A stretch of DNA of 64,000 bases from Streptomyces sp. WAC 01529. Lineage in GTDB: Bacteria > Actinomycetota > Actinomycetes > Streptomycetales > Streptomycetaceae. The stretch covers positions 5,441,001 through 5,505,000 of the forward strand of contig NZ_CP029617.1 in NCBI RefSeq assembly GCF_003945545.1. Reading direction: 5' to 3'. The notes below the pieces were generated by a model. The model saw only the letters and a program-made list of their open reading frames with translations. It was not told where the DNA came from and made no database searches. Positions 1 to 9,644 of this stretch are shown piece after piece. Every line of letters begins with the position of its first letter. The first letter of the stretch is position 1. The position numbers and the translations under genes were made by a program.

Positions 1-656
1 ATCACACCGAGGTCGTGGGTGATGAAGATGATCGACGTGCCGAACTCCTGCTGGAGGTCCTTGAGCAGGTCCATGATCTGCGCCTGGACCGTCACGTCGA
101 GTGCCGTGGTCGGCTCGTCGGCGATCAGCAGCGTCGGGTCGCAGACCAGCGACATCGCGATCATCGCGCGCTGGCGCATACCGCCGGAGAACTGGTGCGG
201 ATAGTCGTCCACACGCAGGTCCGGCTGCGGGATGCCGACCTTCGTCAGCATCTCGATCGACCGCGCCCGCGCCTCCTTCTTGGAGGCACCGGTGTGCTTG
301 CGGTACGTCTCGCCGATCTGCCGGCCGATGGTGTGGTACGGCGAGAGCGAGGCGAGCGCGTCCTGGAAGATCATCGCCATCTTGTTGCCGCGGAGCTTCT
401 CCAGCTCCCGCTCGGTGGCGGTGAGGAGCTCCTGCCCGTCGAGCAGGACCTCGCCCTCGATCGTGGTGCTGTCCTTGTGGTGCAGGCCGAGGATGGCGAG
501 GTTGGTGACGGACTTGCCGGAGCCGGACTCGCCGACGATGCCGAGGGTCTTGCCCTTCTCCAGGTCGAAGTCGAGGCCGTCCACGGCCTTGACCATGCCG
601 TCCTCGGTGGAGAAGTGGACGCGCAGGTCGCGTACGGAGAGGAAGGGGGTGCTCAT
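1..656 (-). CDS. Peptide ABC transporter ATP-binding protein (DppD/OppD type), partial at window edge
   Basis: ATPase that powers peptide import at the cytoplasmic face. About 218 N-terminal residues are inside the window; the rest lies beyond its left edge. Visible motifs are Walker A (GESGSGKS, near residue 41), the ABC signature (FSGGMRQR), Walker B ([12 protein letters not shown]) and the switch histidine (FITHDLGV). This order and spacing is typical of DppD/OppD. The ATG at 656-654 lies 12 bases after the upstream permease stop, so it is the last gene seen of a leftward operon that starts at 4637. A partner DppF/OppF ATPase is expected just outside the window but cannot be seen. Confidence 0.93.
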   Translation of the reverse strand, partial: MSTPFLSVRDLRVHFSTEDGMVKAVDGLDFDLEKGKTLGIVGESGSGKSVTNLAILGLHHKDSTTIEGEVLLDGQELLTATERELEKLRGNKMAMIFQDALASLSPYHTIGRQIGETYRKHTGASKKEARARSIEMLTKVGIPQPDLRVDDYPHQFSGGMRQRAMIAMSLVCDPTLLIADEPTTALDVTVQAQIMDLLKDLQQEFGTSIIFITHDLGV

Positions 657-668
657 GGGTTCCGGCTC

Positions 669-1649
669 CTAGGCGAGGCGCACGCGCGGGTCGATGAGTG
701 CGTAGATCGCGTCGACGATGATGTTGAAGACGACGATCGCCGTGGCGGCCACCAGTACGACGCCGAGCAGCATCGGCAGGTCACTGGTGTTGACGGCCCG
801 GACCGAGAGGTCGCCGATGCCGTGCAGTGCGAACGTCTTCTCGGTGATGATCGCGCCGCCGAGCAGGACGCCGAGGTCGAGGCCGAAGATCGTGACGATC
901 GGGCCCATCGCGCCGCGCCAGGCGAAGCGGAAGAAGACCGAGCGGCCGGAGAGGCCCTTGGCGCGTGCCGTGCGGACGTAGTCCTCGCTGAGCGTCTCGA
1001 CCATCTGGGAGCGCGTCATACGGGTGTAGTTCGCCGTGAAGATCAGCGACAGGACCATCCAGGGGATCATCAGGCCCGAGAACCAGGCGCCCGGATCCTC
1101 GCTGAAGGGCGTGTACTGCGGCCGGTCCAGCCACTTGAGCTGGTAGGTGAAGAGGTACACGGCGAAGACGCCGACGACGTAGATCTGGAGCGAGGACGCG
1201 ACCAGCGAGGCGGACGAGGCGATCTTGTCGATGGCCTTGCCCTGCTTGCGGGCGGCCAGCATGCCGGTGCCCACGCCGAAGACGACGAAGACGAGGGCCG
1301 CGCCGAGCGAGAGCGACACGGTGGTCGGGAAGCGGTCCAGGATCGTGCCGAGGACGGGCTCGCGGTTGCGGAACGAGTAACCCAGGCAGGGCGCGGGGCA
1401 GTTGCCGAACGAGGCGTAGTCGCGGCCGACGAACAGGCCCTGGAACCAGTGCCAGTACTGCACCGGAAGTGAATCGGCGATCCCCAGGTTGTGCCGCACC
1501 AGGTCCAGCGTCTCGGGGGAGCAGACCTTGCCGCAGGCGAGTCGTGCGGGGTCGCGCGGGGCGGCGTAGAAGAGGAAGAAGACGAGAACGCTGATGATCA
1601 GCAGGATCACCGCGCCACCGGCGATGCGGCGAAGGAGGAAGCGGAGCAT
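669..1649 (-). CDS. Peptide ABC transporter permease (DppB/OppB type)
   Basis: Inner-membrane permease of 326 residues, the usual length for DppB/OppB. The N-terminus [18 protein letters not shown] is the first membrane helix, followed by a long extracytoplasmic loop and five further hydrophobic segments. The cytoplasmic coupling loop ([20 protein letters not shown]) is the EAA-type contact to the ATPase. The C-terminus [18 protein letters not shown] is the family's standard ending. The loop contains several cysteines (residues ~39-43 and ~93-97), which is common in actinobacterial members. It sits third in the operon, after the binding protein. Confidence 0.93.
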   Translation of the reverse strand: MLRFLLRRIAGGAVILLIISVLVFFLFYAAPRDPARLACGKVCSPETLDLVRHNLGIADSLPVQYWHWFQGLFVGRDYASFGNCPAPCLGYSFRNREPVLGTILDRFPTTVSLSLGAALVFVVFGVGTGMLAARKQGKAIDKIASSASLVASSLQIYVVGVFAVYLFTYQLKWLDRPQYTPFSEDPGAWFSGLMIPWMVLSLIFTANYTRMTRSQMVETLSEDYVRTARAKGLSGRSVFFRFAWRGAMGPIVTIFGLDLGVLLGGAIITEKTFALHGIGDLSVRAVNTSDLPMLLGVVLVAATAIVVFNIIVDAIYALIDPRVRLA

Positions 1650-1689
1650 GGCAGTTGGTTTTCCTGACGGATGCCGTGGTTGAGGAGGG

Positions 1690-1725
1690 GGCGGGGCGGC
1701 CCTCCCTCAGGAGTGCCGCCCCGCC
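1690..1725 (-). terminator. Intercistronic stem-loop behind the binding-protein gene
   Basis: GGCGGGGCGGC (1690-1700) and GCCGCCCCGCC (1715-1725) form an 11-bp perfect stem with a 14-base loop. It lies between the stop of the binding protein (1740) and the start of the next permease (1649). Such stem-loops often give partial termination or mRNA protection, so that the binding protein is made in excess over the membrane subunits. Function here is inferred. Confidence 0.55.
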
Positions 1726-1739
1726 TCTGGGGCCGGTCG

Positions 1740-3527
1740 TCAGGCCTTGACGTAGGTCTTGTAGATCAGCGTCGCGGCGAACTGCGGGTCGTACTGCGCG
1801 CCGCCGACCTTGGAGCCGTGCAGGTAGAAGCGGCGCTGGTAGGTCTCCGGGATGATCGGCACGACCTCTTCCATGATCCGCTTGTCCAGCTCGGCCCAGG
1901 CCTTGCCGGCCTCCTTCTGGTCCGAGATGACCGCGTTCTTCTTGATCGCCTCGTTGATCCAGTCGACATCGGTCTGCGAGATGTTGTTCTGGCCGTCGCC
2001 GATGGCGTCACCGTCGAAGAGCGGCTGGATCATCGTGTAGGCGGTCGGCCAGTCCGGGGACCAGCCGAACCACATGACATCGAACTTGTTGTCGATGCGC
2101 TGCGCCTGGTCGTAGTAGTCCGTCGAGTTGAGCGCCTTGATGACCGGGTCGAAGCCGGCGGCCTTCAGCGCGTTCTCGATGACGACCTTGGTCTTGTCGT
2201 ACGTGGGGCGCTGCGGGAAGGCGTAGACGATCTTCTGGCCGAGCTTGCCGGCCTTCTTGAGGATGGCCTTGGCCCGCTCCGGGTCGCCGGCGGGCTTCTT
2301 CAGCTTGCCGAAGACGTCGAACTTCTCGCGCCCGATGATGTCGGGGCTGAGGACGGTCGTCGCCAGGTCACCGGCCGACTCGCCGCCGTAGATGCGGCGG
2401 ATCTGCTCCAGCGGCCAGGCGATGTTGAGCGCCTTGCGCACCTCGACATCGGTGATCCGCTTGGTGTTGATGGCGTAGTAGTACGTGCCGGAGGAGAGGC
2501 CGTTGAAGGACCGCTTCTTGACGTCCGGGTTGGTGAGCACCTTCTGCATGCGCTCGGCGGGGATGTTCTCGTAGACGGCGATCATCTGCTGGTCCTTGCC
2601 CTGGTCCGCGATGAAGCGGTCGCAGGAGGCGAGGCCCGTGGGGCCGAACTCGAACTCGAAGTTGTCCGGGTAGGCGTTGCGGATCGGGTCGGTCTTCGGG
2701 TCCCAGTGCTTGTTGCGCGTGAACGTCAGCGACTTGTCGATGGAGCGGTTCTTGACGATGTAGGGGCCGCAGGAGAAGGGCTTCTTGTCGTACTTCTCCT
2801 TGGTGTCGTGCTTCTCGGGCACGGGGGAGTACGAGGTCATCGCCAGCGTGAAGTTGAAGTCCGGGCGGGCTTCCTTCAGCTTGAAGGTGATCGTCTTCTT
2901 CTTCTTGTCGGTGACGATCGAGTCCAGGTGGTCACCGCCGTACGGGCCCTTGTAGCCCTCACGCCACTTGGAGCCCTTGCCCGTCAGCGCCATCTGGACG
3001 TACGTGGCGCCCTCGGTGATGAACGGGGCCCAGGAGCGCTCGATGCCGTGGCGGACGTCCTCGACGGTCAGCTCGCTGCCGTCCTGCCACTTCAGGCCGT
3101 CCTTCAGCGTGAAGGTCCAGGTCTTGTTGCCGTCGGAGGCCTTGCCCGTGTCGGTGGCGAGGTCGCCGACGAGGGTCATCTTGCCCTTGGCGTCGATGTA
3201 GTAGCCGGTGAGGGCGCGCGCGAAGAGGTGGGCGACCGAGGAGTTGTACGCGAAGTAGATGCGCTGCGGGTCCATGTGCGACACGTCGTCCTCGGCGACG
3301 GCGTAGATCGTGCCGCCCTTCTGGGCGCCCGGGACCTCGGGGGCGGGGCCCTTCGAGTCCTCGGCGGTGCCGATCTCGACCTCGGCGCCCGTGTACTCGG
3401 TGGCGCCACCGTGGTTCGAGCCCTTGCCACCGTTGTCGGAGCCGCCGCTGCTGCACGCGGACAGGACCATCGATCCGGCCGCTGCGACCGAGGTCGCGAC
3501 GACGAAGTTTCTGCGGGAGAGAGACAT
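1740..3527 (-). CDS. Peptide-binding lipoprotein (SBP family 5, DppA/OppA type)
   Basis: Extracytoplasmic solute-binding protein of 595 residues that captures peptides for the adjacent permeases. The chosen ATG (3527-3525) gives MSLSRRNF, a twin-arginine motif, followed by a hydrophobic stretch and the lipobox LSAC; it should be exported folded by Tat and lipid-anchored at that cysteine. A start 18 codons upstream would bury the signal and is rejected. Family-5 features include the N-terminal SHMDPQR segment and HGIERSWAPF near residue 160. It lies between the two permease genes of the leftward operon, an arrangement frequent in Streptomyces. Confidence 0.92.
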   Translation of the reverse strand: MSLSRRNFVVATSVAAAGSMVLSACSSGGSDNGGKGSNHGGATEYTGAEVEIGTAEDSKGPAPEVPGAQKGGTIYAVAEDDVSHMDPQRIYFAYNSSVAHLFARALTGYYIDAKGKMTLVGDLATDTGKASDGNKTWTFTLKDGLKWQDGSELTVEDVRHGIERSWAPFITEGATYVQMALTGKGSKWREGYKGPYGGDHLDSIVTDKKKKTITFKLKEARPDFNFTLAMTSYSPVPEKHDTKEKYDKKPFSCGPYIVKNRSIDKSLTFTRNKHWDPKTDPIRNAYPDNFEFEFGPTGLASCDRFIADQGKDQQMIAVYENIPAERMQKVLTNPDVKKRSFNGLSSGTYYYAINTKRITDVEVRKALNIAWPLEQIRRIYGGESAGDLATTVLSPDIIGREKFDVFGKLKKPAGDPERAKAILKKAGKLGQKIVYAFPQRPTYDKTKVVIENALKAAGFDPVIKALNSTDYYDQAQRIDNKFDVMWFGWSPDWPTAYTMIQPLFDGDAIGDGQNNISQTDVDWINEAIKKNAVISDQKEAGKAWAELDKRIMEEVVPIIPETYQRRFYLHGSKVGGAQYDPQFAATLIYKTYVKA

Positions 3528-3611
3528 CTGGCTACCAACCCTGATTGTCGAGGAAGAAGAGCGGAGGAAGCGGCCCGGCACTGCCCCGTCGCAGGCCCGG
3601 CTTGGGGAGTG

Positions 3612-4637
3612 TCAGCGTTTGGTCTTCGGGTCGAGCGCGTCGCGCACCGAGTCACCGAGGAGGTTGAAGGCGACGACGAAGATCACCATCGCGATGCCGG
3701 GGAAGGCCATGTACGTGATGTCCTGCTCGTACACCTCGGAGGCGCGCTGGATCATCACGCCCCAGTCGGGGGTGGGCTCCTGAAGGCCCACGCCCAGGAA
3801 GGCGAGCCCGGCCTCGGCGGTGACGAACATCGGCAGGGCGAGCGTGGCCTGGATGAGGATCGGCGTCCACAGGTTGGGGAGCAGTTCCTTGAAGATGATC
3901 CGGGCCGGCGAGGCCCCGGTCACCTTCGCGGCCTCCACGAACTCCCGCTCGCGCAGGGCGAGCACCTCACCGCGGAGCAGACGGGCGATGGAGGCCCAGC
4001 CGAAGGCCGTCATCACCGCGATCAGGCTGGTCACGGTCAGCCAGGTCGGCGTCTTGTCCTCCGGCGAGACGACCACGGAGATCATCACGGGCCAGAAGGC
4101 GATGAAGAAGAGCGTCGAGGGGAAGGCCAGCAGGATGTCGATGACCCGGCCGATGAAGTAGTCGGTCTTGCCGCCGAGGTACCCGGCCGTGACGCCGACG
4201 ACGATGCCGATGAGGGTCACGAGGATGGTCGTGGCCGCGGCGATCATCAGCGAGTTGCGCATGCCGTAGAGCAGGAAGGTCAGCACGTCCCGGCCGAGGC
4301 CGGGCTCGATGCCGAACCAGAACTCGCTGTCGATGCCGCCGTTCGGCTTCAACGGGTAGCTGAACTCGTTGAACAGGCTCGGGTCGTTCACCCCGTACGT
4401 CGTGTACGGGTCCTTGCCGTAGACCTTCGAAATCAGTGGCGCGCAGAGCGAGATGACGAAGAAGAAAATCACCACACATGCGGCGATCACCCCCGACTTG
4501 TCCCTCTTGAACCGCGCCCAGGCAAGCCGACCCGGCGAACGGCCCTCGCCGCCCTGCTTCTTGGGCATGGAAGGGGAACCGTCGGTTTTGTCCGTCACTT
4601 CAAGCGTGGCGGCAGCGGCGGGAGTTGGCGAGGTCAT
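3612..4637 (-). CDS. Peptide ABC transporter permease (DppC/OppC type), first gene of the leftward operon
   Basis: Membrane permease of 341 residues. A ~50-residue polar cytosolic head precedes the first membrane helix (GVIAACVVIFFFVISLCAPLI), as usual for the DppC/OppC class. The coupling loop REREFVEAAKVTGASPARIIFKELLPN is the EAA motif. The C-terminus NLLGDSVRDALDPKTKR is diagnostic of this family. It heads the operon running 4637 to beyond position 1 and is transcribed away from the second transporter operon at 5032. Confidence 0.92.
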   Translation of the reverse strand: MTSPTPAAAATLEVTDKTDGSPSMPKKQGGEGRSPGRLAWARFKRDKSGVIAACVVIFFFVISLCAPLISKVYGKDPYTTYGVNDPSLFNEFSYPLKPNGGIDSEFWFGIEPGLGRDVLTFLLYGMRNSLMIAAATTILVTLIGIVVGVTAGYLGGKTDYFIGRVIDILLAFPSTLFFIAFWPVMISVVVSPEDKTPTWLTVTSLIAVMTAFGWASIARLLRGEVLALREREFVEAAKVTGASPARIIFKELLPNLWTPILIQATLALPMFVTAEAGLAFLGVGLQEPTPDWGVMIQRASEVYEQDITYMAFPGIAMVIFVVAFNLLGDSVRDALDPKTKR

Positions 4638-5031
4638 GGCGCTCCAGGCCCGGAGGGGTCATCAGGATTCCGCAGGACAACCAGCACCTACGGGCTAGGC
4701 GCGACTTTCGCAAGGCGTTTCCCACGCGGTCAATGAATGTTCGGTCGCCTTGATGGGCTCTTGGGAATCTTGGCCAAGGCTTTACGAAATCAAGGCCATA
4801 GCATTGCCTTGGCGTAATCAAGCGTGATGGACAAGGTCGGGCGAATCCGGGCAGGACCGGCAATGAGTCCGATATTCGGGCACCAGTGTCTCGGAATGCG
4901 TACATCCGGATGGCCTCGGACTCATACGGTCCTCATACGGGTGGGATAAATGTGCGGTTAGTGCCTCCTGAGGTGATATTGGCCGGTAAGCGACTCGGAG
5001 CACGGTGAAAGCTCCGGAACAGGAGGACTCC
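4638..5031. promoter_or_regulatory. Divergent control region between two peptide-transport operons
   Basis: A 394-base gap with no convincing gene between two divergently transcribed operons, noticeably less GC-rich than the flanks. It holds a CTTGGCCAAG palindrome (4769-4778), an inverted repeat CAAGGC/GCCTTG (4791-4796 and 4806-4811), and two copies of an AATCAAG-containing word (from about 4785 and 4814). These look like regulator-binding elements, but I cannot name a regulator or place -35/-10 boxes with confidence. An AGGAGG ribosome site (5021-5026) for the rightward operon is at its end. Confidence 0.5.
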
Positions 5032-6660
5032 ATGCGTGGAGCCACGCACGCCAAGTGGGCCGCATGCGCGGTGGCCGTCACCCTCGCGGCGACCGCCTGC
5101 GGTGGCGGGGGAGACGGCGGCGGCGGTGGCGGCTCCGGCATCGTCACCTCCTCCTGGGGCGACCCGCAGAACCCCCTCGAACCGGCGAACACCAACGAGG
5201 TCCAGGGCGGCAAGATCCTCGACATGGTCTTCCGCGGCCTCAAGCGGTACGACCCGAAGACCGGCGAGGCCAAGAACATGGTCGCCGAGTCGATCGAGTC
5301 GAAGGACGCCCAGAACTTCACGGTCAAGATCAAGGACAACTGGACCTTCAGCAACGGCGAGAAGGTCACCGCCAAGTCCTTCGTCGACGCCTGGAACTAC
5401 GGGGCGAACCTGGAGAACAACCAGAAGAACGCGTACTTCTTCGGCTACATCGAGGGCTACGACAAGGTCCACCCCGAGAAGGGCGAGCCGAGCGCCAAGA
5501 CCCTCTCTGGGCTGAAGGTCGTCGACGACAGGACGTTCACCGTCAAGCTCACCCAGAAGTTCTCCACCTGGCCCGACACCCTCGGCTACCCCACCTTCTC
5601 GCCCCTGCCCAAGGCGTTCTACGACGACCACGACGCCTGGCTCTCCCGGCCCGTGGGCAACGGGCCGTACACCGTGGACTCGTACACCAAGGGCTCGAAG
5701 ATGTCCCTGCGCAAGTGGGACGCCTACCCCGGCCCCGACAAGGCGCGCAACGGCGGCGTGGACATGGTGGTCTACACCGACAACAACACCGCCTACACCA
5801 ACCTGATGGCGGGCAACCTCGACCTCGTCGACGACGTGCCCGCCGCCCAGCTCAGGAACGCCAAGAGCGACCTCGGCGACCGGTACATCAACACCCCCGC
5901 CGGCATCATCCAGACCCTCGCCTTCCCCTTCTATGACAGCGAGTGGACCAAGCCGGGCAGGGAGAAGGTCCGCCGGGGCCTGTCCATGGCGATCAACCGC
6001 GAGCAGATCACCGAGACGATCTTCCAGAAGACGCGGACCCCCGCCACCGACTGGACCTCCCCCGTGCTCGGCGAGGACGGCGGCTACAAGGCCGGGCTCT
6101 GCGGCGACGCCTGCGAGTACGACGCCGCCAAGGCCAGGAAGCTGGTCGAGGAGGGCGGCGGCATCCCCGGCGGCCAGCTGAAGGTCACGTACAACGCGGA
6201 CACCGGCTCCCACAAGGAGTGGGTCGACGCCGTCTGCAACTCCATCAACAAGGCGCTGGAGAAGGACAAGGCCTGCGTCGGCAACCCTGTGGGCACCTTC
6301 GCCGACTTCCGCAGCAAGGCCTCCCAGCAGGAGCTGGACGGCGCCTGGCGCGCGGGCTGGCAGATGGACTACCCGCTGATCCAGAACTTCCTGGAGCCGA
6401 ACTACTTCACCGACGCCTCGTCCAACGACGGCAAGTTCTCCGACAAGGAGTTCGACAAGCTCGTCAACGAGGCCAACGGCGAGACCGACAACGCCAAGGC
6501 CGTCGCCAAGTTCCAGGAGGCCGAGAAGATCCTCGCCCGGAAGATGCCGGCCATCCCGCTCTGGTACCAGAACGGCAGCGCGGGCTACTCCGACAAGGTC
6601 TCCGACGTCTCGCTGAACCAGTTCAGCGTGCCGGTGTACGACCAGATCAAGGTCGACTGA
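5032..6660 (+). CDS. Peptide-binding lipoprotein (SBP family 5), second transporter
   Basis: Extracytoplasmic peptide-binding protein, 542 residues. The ATG at 5032 has a perfect AGGAGG at 5021-5026 and opens a lipoprotein signal (MRGATHAKWAACAV, lipobox ATAC followed by glycines). An in-frame GTG at 5005 lacks this spacing and is rejected. The mature protein shows the family-5 pattern: VQGGKILDMVFRGLKRYDP near the start, NGEKVTAKSFVDAWNYG, and VRRGLSMAINREQI in the middle. It is the first gene of a five-gene operon (5032-10671) and follows the next gene by only 19 bases. Closest functional type is an oligopeptide-binding OppA-like lipoprotein. Confidence 0.94.
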   Translation: MRGATHAKWAACAVAVTLAATACGGGGDGGGGGGSGIVTSSWGDPQNPLEPANTNEVQGGKILDMVFRGLKRYDPKTGEAKNMVAESIESKDAQNFTVKIKDNWTFSNGEKVTAKSFVDAWNYGANLENNQKNAYFFGYIEGYDKVHPEKGEPSAKTLSGLKVVDDRTFTVKLTQKFSTWPDTLGYPTFSPLPKAFYDDHDAWLSRPVGNGPYTVDSYTKGSKMSLRKWDAYPGPDKARNGGVDMVVYTDNNTAYTNLMAGNLDLVDDVPAAQLRNAKSDLGDRYINTPAGIIQTLAFPFYDSEWTKPGREKVRRGLSMAINREQITETIFQKTRTPATDWTSPVLGEDGGYKAGLCGDACEYDAAKARKLVEEGGGIPGGQLKVTYNADTGSHKEWVDAVCNSINKALEKDKACVGNPVGTFADFRSKASQQELDGAWRAGWQMDYPLIQNFLEPNYFTDASSNDGKFSDKEFDKLVNEANGETDNAKAVAKFQEAEKILARKMPAIPLWYQNGSAGYSDKVSDVSLNQFSVPVYDQIKVD

Positions 6661-6679
6661 GAAGCCGGGAGCGGCCCCC

Positions 6680-7603
6680 ATGGGACGTTATGTGATCCGG
6701 CGCCTGCTGCAGATGATCCCGGTCTTCTTCGGCGCCACTCTGCTGATCTTCCTGATGGTGAACGTGATGGGCGACCCCGTCGCGGGCCTGTGCGGGGACC
6801 GCAAGTGCGACCCCGCCACGGCCATCAGGCTGAAGAAGGAGTTCGGCCTCGACAAGCCGGTCTGGCAGCAATACGCGACGTACATGGGCAACGTCTTCAC
6901 CGGCGACTTCGGCACCGCCTTCAACGGCCAGAAGGTCACCGAGCTGATGGGGGCCGCCTTCCCCGTCACCATCCGGCTCACCATCGTCGCCATCGTCTTC
7001 GAGATCGTCATCGGGATCTCGCTGGGCGTGCTCACCGGGCTGCGGCGCGGGCGGCCGATCGACACCGCCGTACTGCTCCTCACCCTCGTCGTGATCTCCG
7101 TCCCCACCTTCGTCACCGGCCTCGTGCTGCAACTGCTCCTCGGCGTCCAGTGGGGCGTCATCAAACCGTCCGTCTCCAGCGAGGCGCCCTTCGACGAACT
7201 CCTGGTCCCCGGCCTCGTCCTCGCCTCGGTCTCCCTGGCGTACGTGACCCGGCTGACCCGCACCTCCATCGCGGAGAACCGGCGCGCCGACTACGTCCGC
7301 ACCGCCATCGCCAAGGGCCTGCCCCGCCGCCGCGTCATCACCCGGCACCTGCTGCGCAACTCCCTCATCCCCGTGGTCACCTTCATCGGCACGGACGTGG
7401 GCGCGCTGATGGGCGGCGCGATCGTCACCGAGCGGATCTTCAACATCCACGGCGTCGGCTTCCAGCTCTACCAGGGCATCCTGCGCCAGAGCACCCAGAC
7501 CGTCGTCGGCTTCGTCACCGTCCTGGTCCTGGTCTTCCTGCTGGCCAACCTGATCGTCGACCTCCTGTACGCCGTACTCGACCCCAGGATCCGCTATGCC
7601 TGA
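6680..7603 (+). CDS. Peptide ABC transporter permease (DppB/OppB type)
   Basis: Membrane permease of 307 residues with six predicted membrane segments, beginning MGRYVIRRLLQMIPVFFGA. The coupling loop RADYVRTAIAKGLPRRRVITRHLLRNS is the ATPase-contact motif, and the ending NLIVDLLYAVLDPRIRYA is standard for the family. Its stop overlaps the next permease start by 8 bases, so the two are probably translationally coupled and assemble as a heterodimer. As in the other operon, the first extracytoplasmic loop has two cysteines (GLCGDRKCDP). Confidence 0.94.
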   Translation: MGRYVIRRLLQMIPVFFGATLLIFLMVNVMGDPVAGLCGDRKCDPATAIRLKKEFGLDKPVWQQYATYMGNVFTGDFGTAFNGQKVTELMGAAFPVTIRLTIVAIVFEIVIGISLGVLTGLRRGRPIDTAVLLLTLVVISVPTFVTGLVLQLLLGVQWGVIKPSVSSEAPFDELLVPGLVLASVSLAYVTRLTRTSIAENRRADYVRTAIAKGLPRRRVITRHLLRNSLIPVVTFIGTDVGALMGGAIVTERIFNIHGVGFQLYQGILRQSTQTVVGFVTVLVLVFLLANLIVDLLYAVLDPRIRYA

Positions 7604-8591
7604 ACCCCATCAGCCGGAGCGCGCGATCGCGGCGACCGGCGCGGGCGGCGCGATGGACCTCGCCGCGAGCGAGGCGACCTCGCTGGAGAGCCCGGAGACG
7701 CCGGGGAAGGGCCCGGGCGGCCCCGACGGCACCGGCCCCTCGGCGCCCGCGCGCAGCCTCTGGTCGGACGCCTGGCGGGACCTGCGGCGCAACCCGGTCT
7801 TCCTGGTCTCGGGCCTGATCATCGTCTTCCTCGTCGTCATCTCGCTGTGGCCCTCGCTCATCGCCACCGGCAACCCGCTCGCCTGCGACCTCGCCAACGC
7901 GCAGAAGGGCTCCGCACCCGGCCACCCGTTCGGCTTCAACGAGCAGGGCTGCGACGTCTACACCCGGGTCGTGTACGGCGCGCGGGTCTCCGTCACCGTC
8001 GGCGTGTGCGCCACCCTCGGCGTCGCCCTCCTCGGCAGCGTCCTCGGCGGCCTCGCCGGGTTCTTCGGCGGTGTGTGGGACGCGATCCTCTCCCGCGTCA
8101 CCGACGTCTTCTTCGCCATCCCCGTCGTCCTCGGCGGCCTGGTCCTCCTGTCCGTGGTCACCAGCTCCACCGTTTGGCCCGTGGTCGGCTTCATGGTGCT
8201 GCTCGGCTGGCCGCAGATCTCCCGTATCGCGCGCGGCTCCGTCATCACCGCCAAGCAGAACGACTACGTCCAGGCGGCGCGGGCGCTCGGCGCCTCCAAC
8301 TCCCGGATGCTGCTGCGCCACATCGCCCCGAACGCCGTCGCCCCCGTCATCGTCGTGGCGACCATCGCGCTGGGCACGTTCATCGCGCTGGAGGCCACGC
8401 TCTCCTACCTCGGCGTCGGCCTGAAGCCCCCGACCGTCAGCTGGGGCATCGACATCTCCGCCGCCTCCCTCTACATCCGCAACGCCCCGCACATGCTGCT
8501 CTGGCCGGCCGGCGCGCTGGCGGTCACCGTGCTCGCGTTCATCATGCTCGGCGACGCGGTGCGCGACGCCCTCGACCCGAAGCTGAGGTAG
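7596..8591 (+). CDS. Peptide ABC transporter permease (DppC/OppC type)
   Basis: Membrane permease of 331 residues. A ~60-residue Gly/Pro/Ala-rich cytosolic head is followed by the first membrane helix (VFLVSGLIIVFLVVISLWP). The EAA loop QNDYVQAARALGASNSRMLLRHI and the C-terminus MLGDAVRDALDPKLR place it in the DppC/OppC class. Its ATG lies inside the end of the previous permease gene and the next ATPase starts 7 bases after its stop, so it is the middle of a tightly coupled operon. Confidence 0.94.
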   Translation: MPEPHQPERAIAATGAGGAMDLAASEATSLESPETPGKGPGGPDGTGPSAPARSLWSDAWRDLRRNPVFLVSGLIIVFLVVISLWPSLIATGNPLACDLANAQKGSAPGHPFGFNEQGCDVYTRVVYGARVSVTVGVCATLGVALLGSVLGGLAGFFGGVWDAILSRVTDVFFAIPVVLGGLVLLSVVTSSTVWPVVGFMVLLGWPQISRIARGSVITAKQNDYVQAARALGASNSRMLLRHIAPNAVAPVIVVATIALGTFIALEATLSYLGVGLKPPTVSWGIDISAASLYIRNAPHMLLWPAGALAVTVLAFIMLGDAVRDALDPKLR

Positions 8592-8597
8592 ACGCCC

Positions 8598-9644
8598 ATG
8601 GCAACCGTGGCATCCGAGGCCTCCGCCCCCGGTGAGCACCGGCCGTCCAAACTGCTCGAAGTGCGCGACCTGCACGTTGAGTTCCGCACCAGGGACGGCG
8701 TCGCCAAGGCCGTCAACGGCGTCGACTACGCCGTCAGCGCGGGCGAGACGCTCGCCGTGCTCGGCGAGTCCGGCTCGGGCAAGTCCGTGACCGCCCAGGC
8801 GGTCATGGGCATCCTCGACATGCCGCCCGGCCGCATCACGGCGGGCCAGATCCTCTTCCAGGGCCGCGACCTCCTCAAGCTCAAGGAGGACGAGCGGCGC
8901 CTGGTCCGCGGCGCCGGCATGGCGATGATCTTCCAGGACGCGCTGTCGTCCCTGAACCCGGTCCTGAGCGTCGGCGAACAGCTCGGCGAGATGTACGTCG
9001 TCCACCGGGGCATGTCCAGGAAGGACGCCAAGGCCAAGGCCATCGAGCTGATGGACCGGGTGCGCATCCCGGCCGCCCGCGAACGCGTCGGCCAGTACCC
9101 GCACCAGTTCAGCGGCGGCATGCGCCAGCGCATCATGATCGCCATGGCGATGGCGCTCGAACCCTCCCTGATCATCGCGGACGAGCCCACCACCGCCCTC
9201 GACGTCACCGTCCAGGCCCAGGTCATGGACCTCCTCGCCGAACTCCAGCGCGAGATGAACATGGGCCTGATCCTCATCACCCACGACCTCGGCGTCGTCG
9301 CGGACGTCGCCGACACCATCGCCGTGATGTACGCGGGCCGCATCGTCGAGAAGGCCCCCGTCCACGAGATCTACCGCGCGCCCGCCCACCCGTACACCCG
9401 CGGCCTGCTCGAATCCATTCCGCGCCTCGACCAGAAGGGCCAGGACCTCTACGCCATCAAGGGCCTGCCGCCCAACCTCATGAACATCCCGCCCGGCTGC
9501 GCCTTCCACCCCCGCTGCCCCCTGGCCCAGGACATCTGCGTCACCGAGGAGCCACCGCTCGCGCGCGTCACCTACGAAGGGCTCGTCGCGGAGCGCAGAA
9601 GCGCCTGCCACTTCTGGAAGGAGACGCTCGATGCCGCACGCTGA
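8598..9644 (+). CDS. Peptide ABC transporter ATP-binding protein (DppD/OppD type)
   Basis: ATPase of 348 residues. Motifs: Walker A (GESGSGKS), signature (FSGGMRQR), Walker B ([12 protein letters not shown]) and H-loop (LITHDLGV). The C-terminal oligopeptide-transporter extension has the Cys pattern [14 protein letters not shown], which in DppD/OppD homologues binds an iron-sulfur cluster; this assignment rests on family knowledge. It overlaps the next ATPase gene by 14 bases. It should pair with the product of 9631-10671 to drive the permeases of 6680-8591. Confidence 0.95.
   Translation: MATVASEASAPGEHRPSKLLEVRDLHVEFRTRDGVAKAVNGVDYAVSAGETLAVLGESGSGKSVTAQAVMGILDMPPGRITAGQILFQGRDLLKLKEDERRLVRGAGMAMIFQDALSSLNPVLSVGEQLGEMYVVHRGMSRKDAKAKAIELMDRVRIPAARERVGQYPHQFSGGMRQRIMIAMAMALEPSLIIADEPTTALDVTVQAQVMDLLAELQREMNMGLILITHDLGVVADVADTIAVMYAGRIVEKAPVHEIYRAPAHPYTRGLLESIPRLDQKGQDLYAIKGLPPNLMNIPPGCAFHPRCPLAQDICVTEEPPLARVTYEGLVAERRSACHFWKETLDAAR

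Noticed and set aside
15-1472. Long open frame on the plus strand across the leftward transporter genes
   Set aside because: It is antisense to three well-supported transporter genes. Its product is rich in Arg/Asp/Glu/Val with no recognisable motif, which is typical of shadow frames in very high-GC DNA.
1671-4736. 1021-codon plus-strand frame antisense to the binding protein and permease
   Set aside because: A shadow frame: valine/leucine/arginine/aspartate composition is repetitive, there is no ribosome site, and it opposes genes with clear domains.
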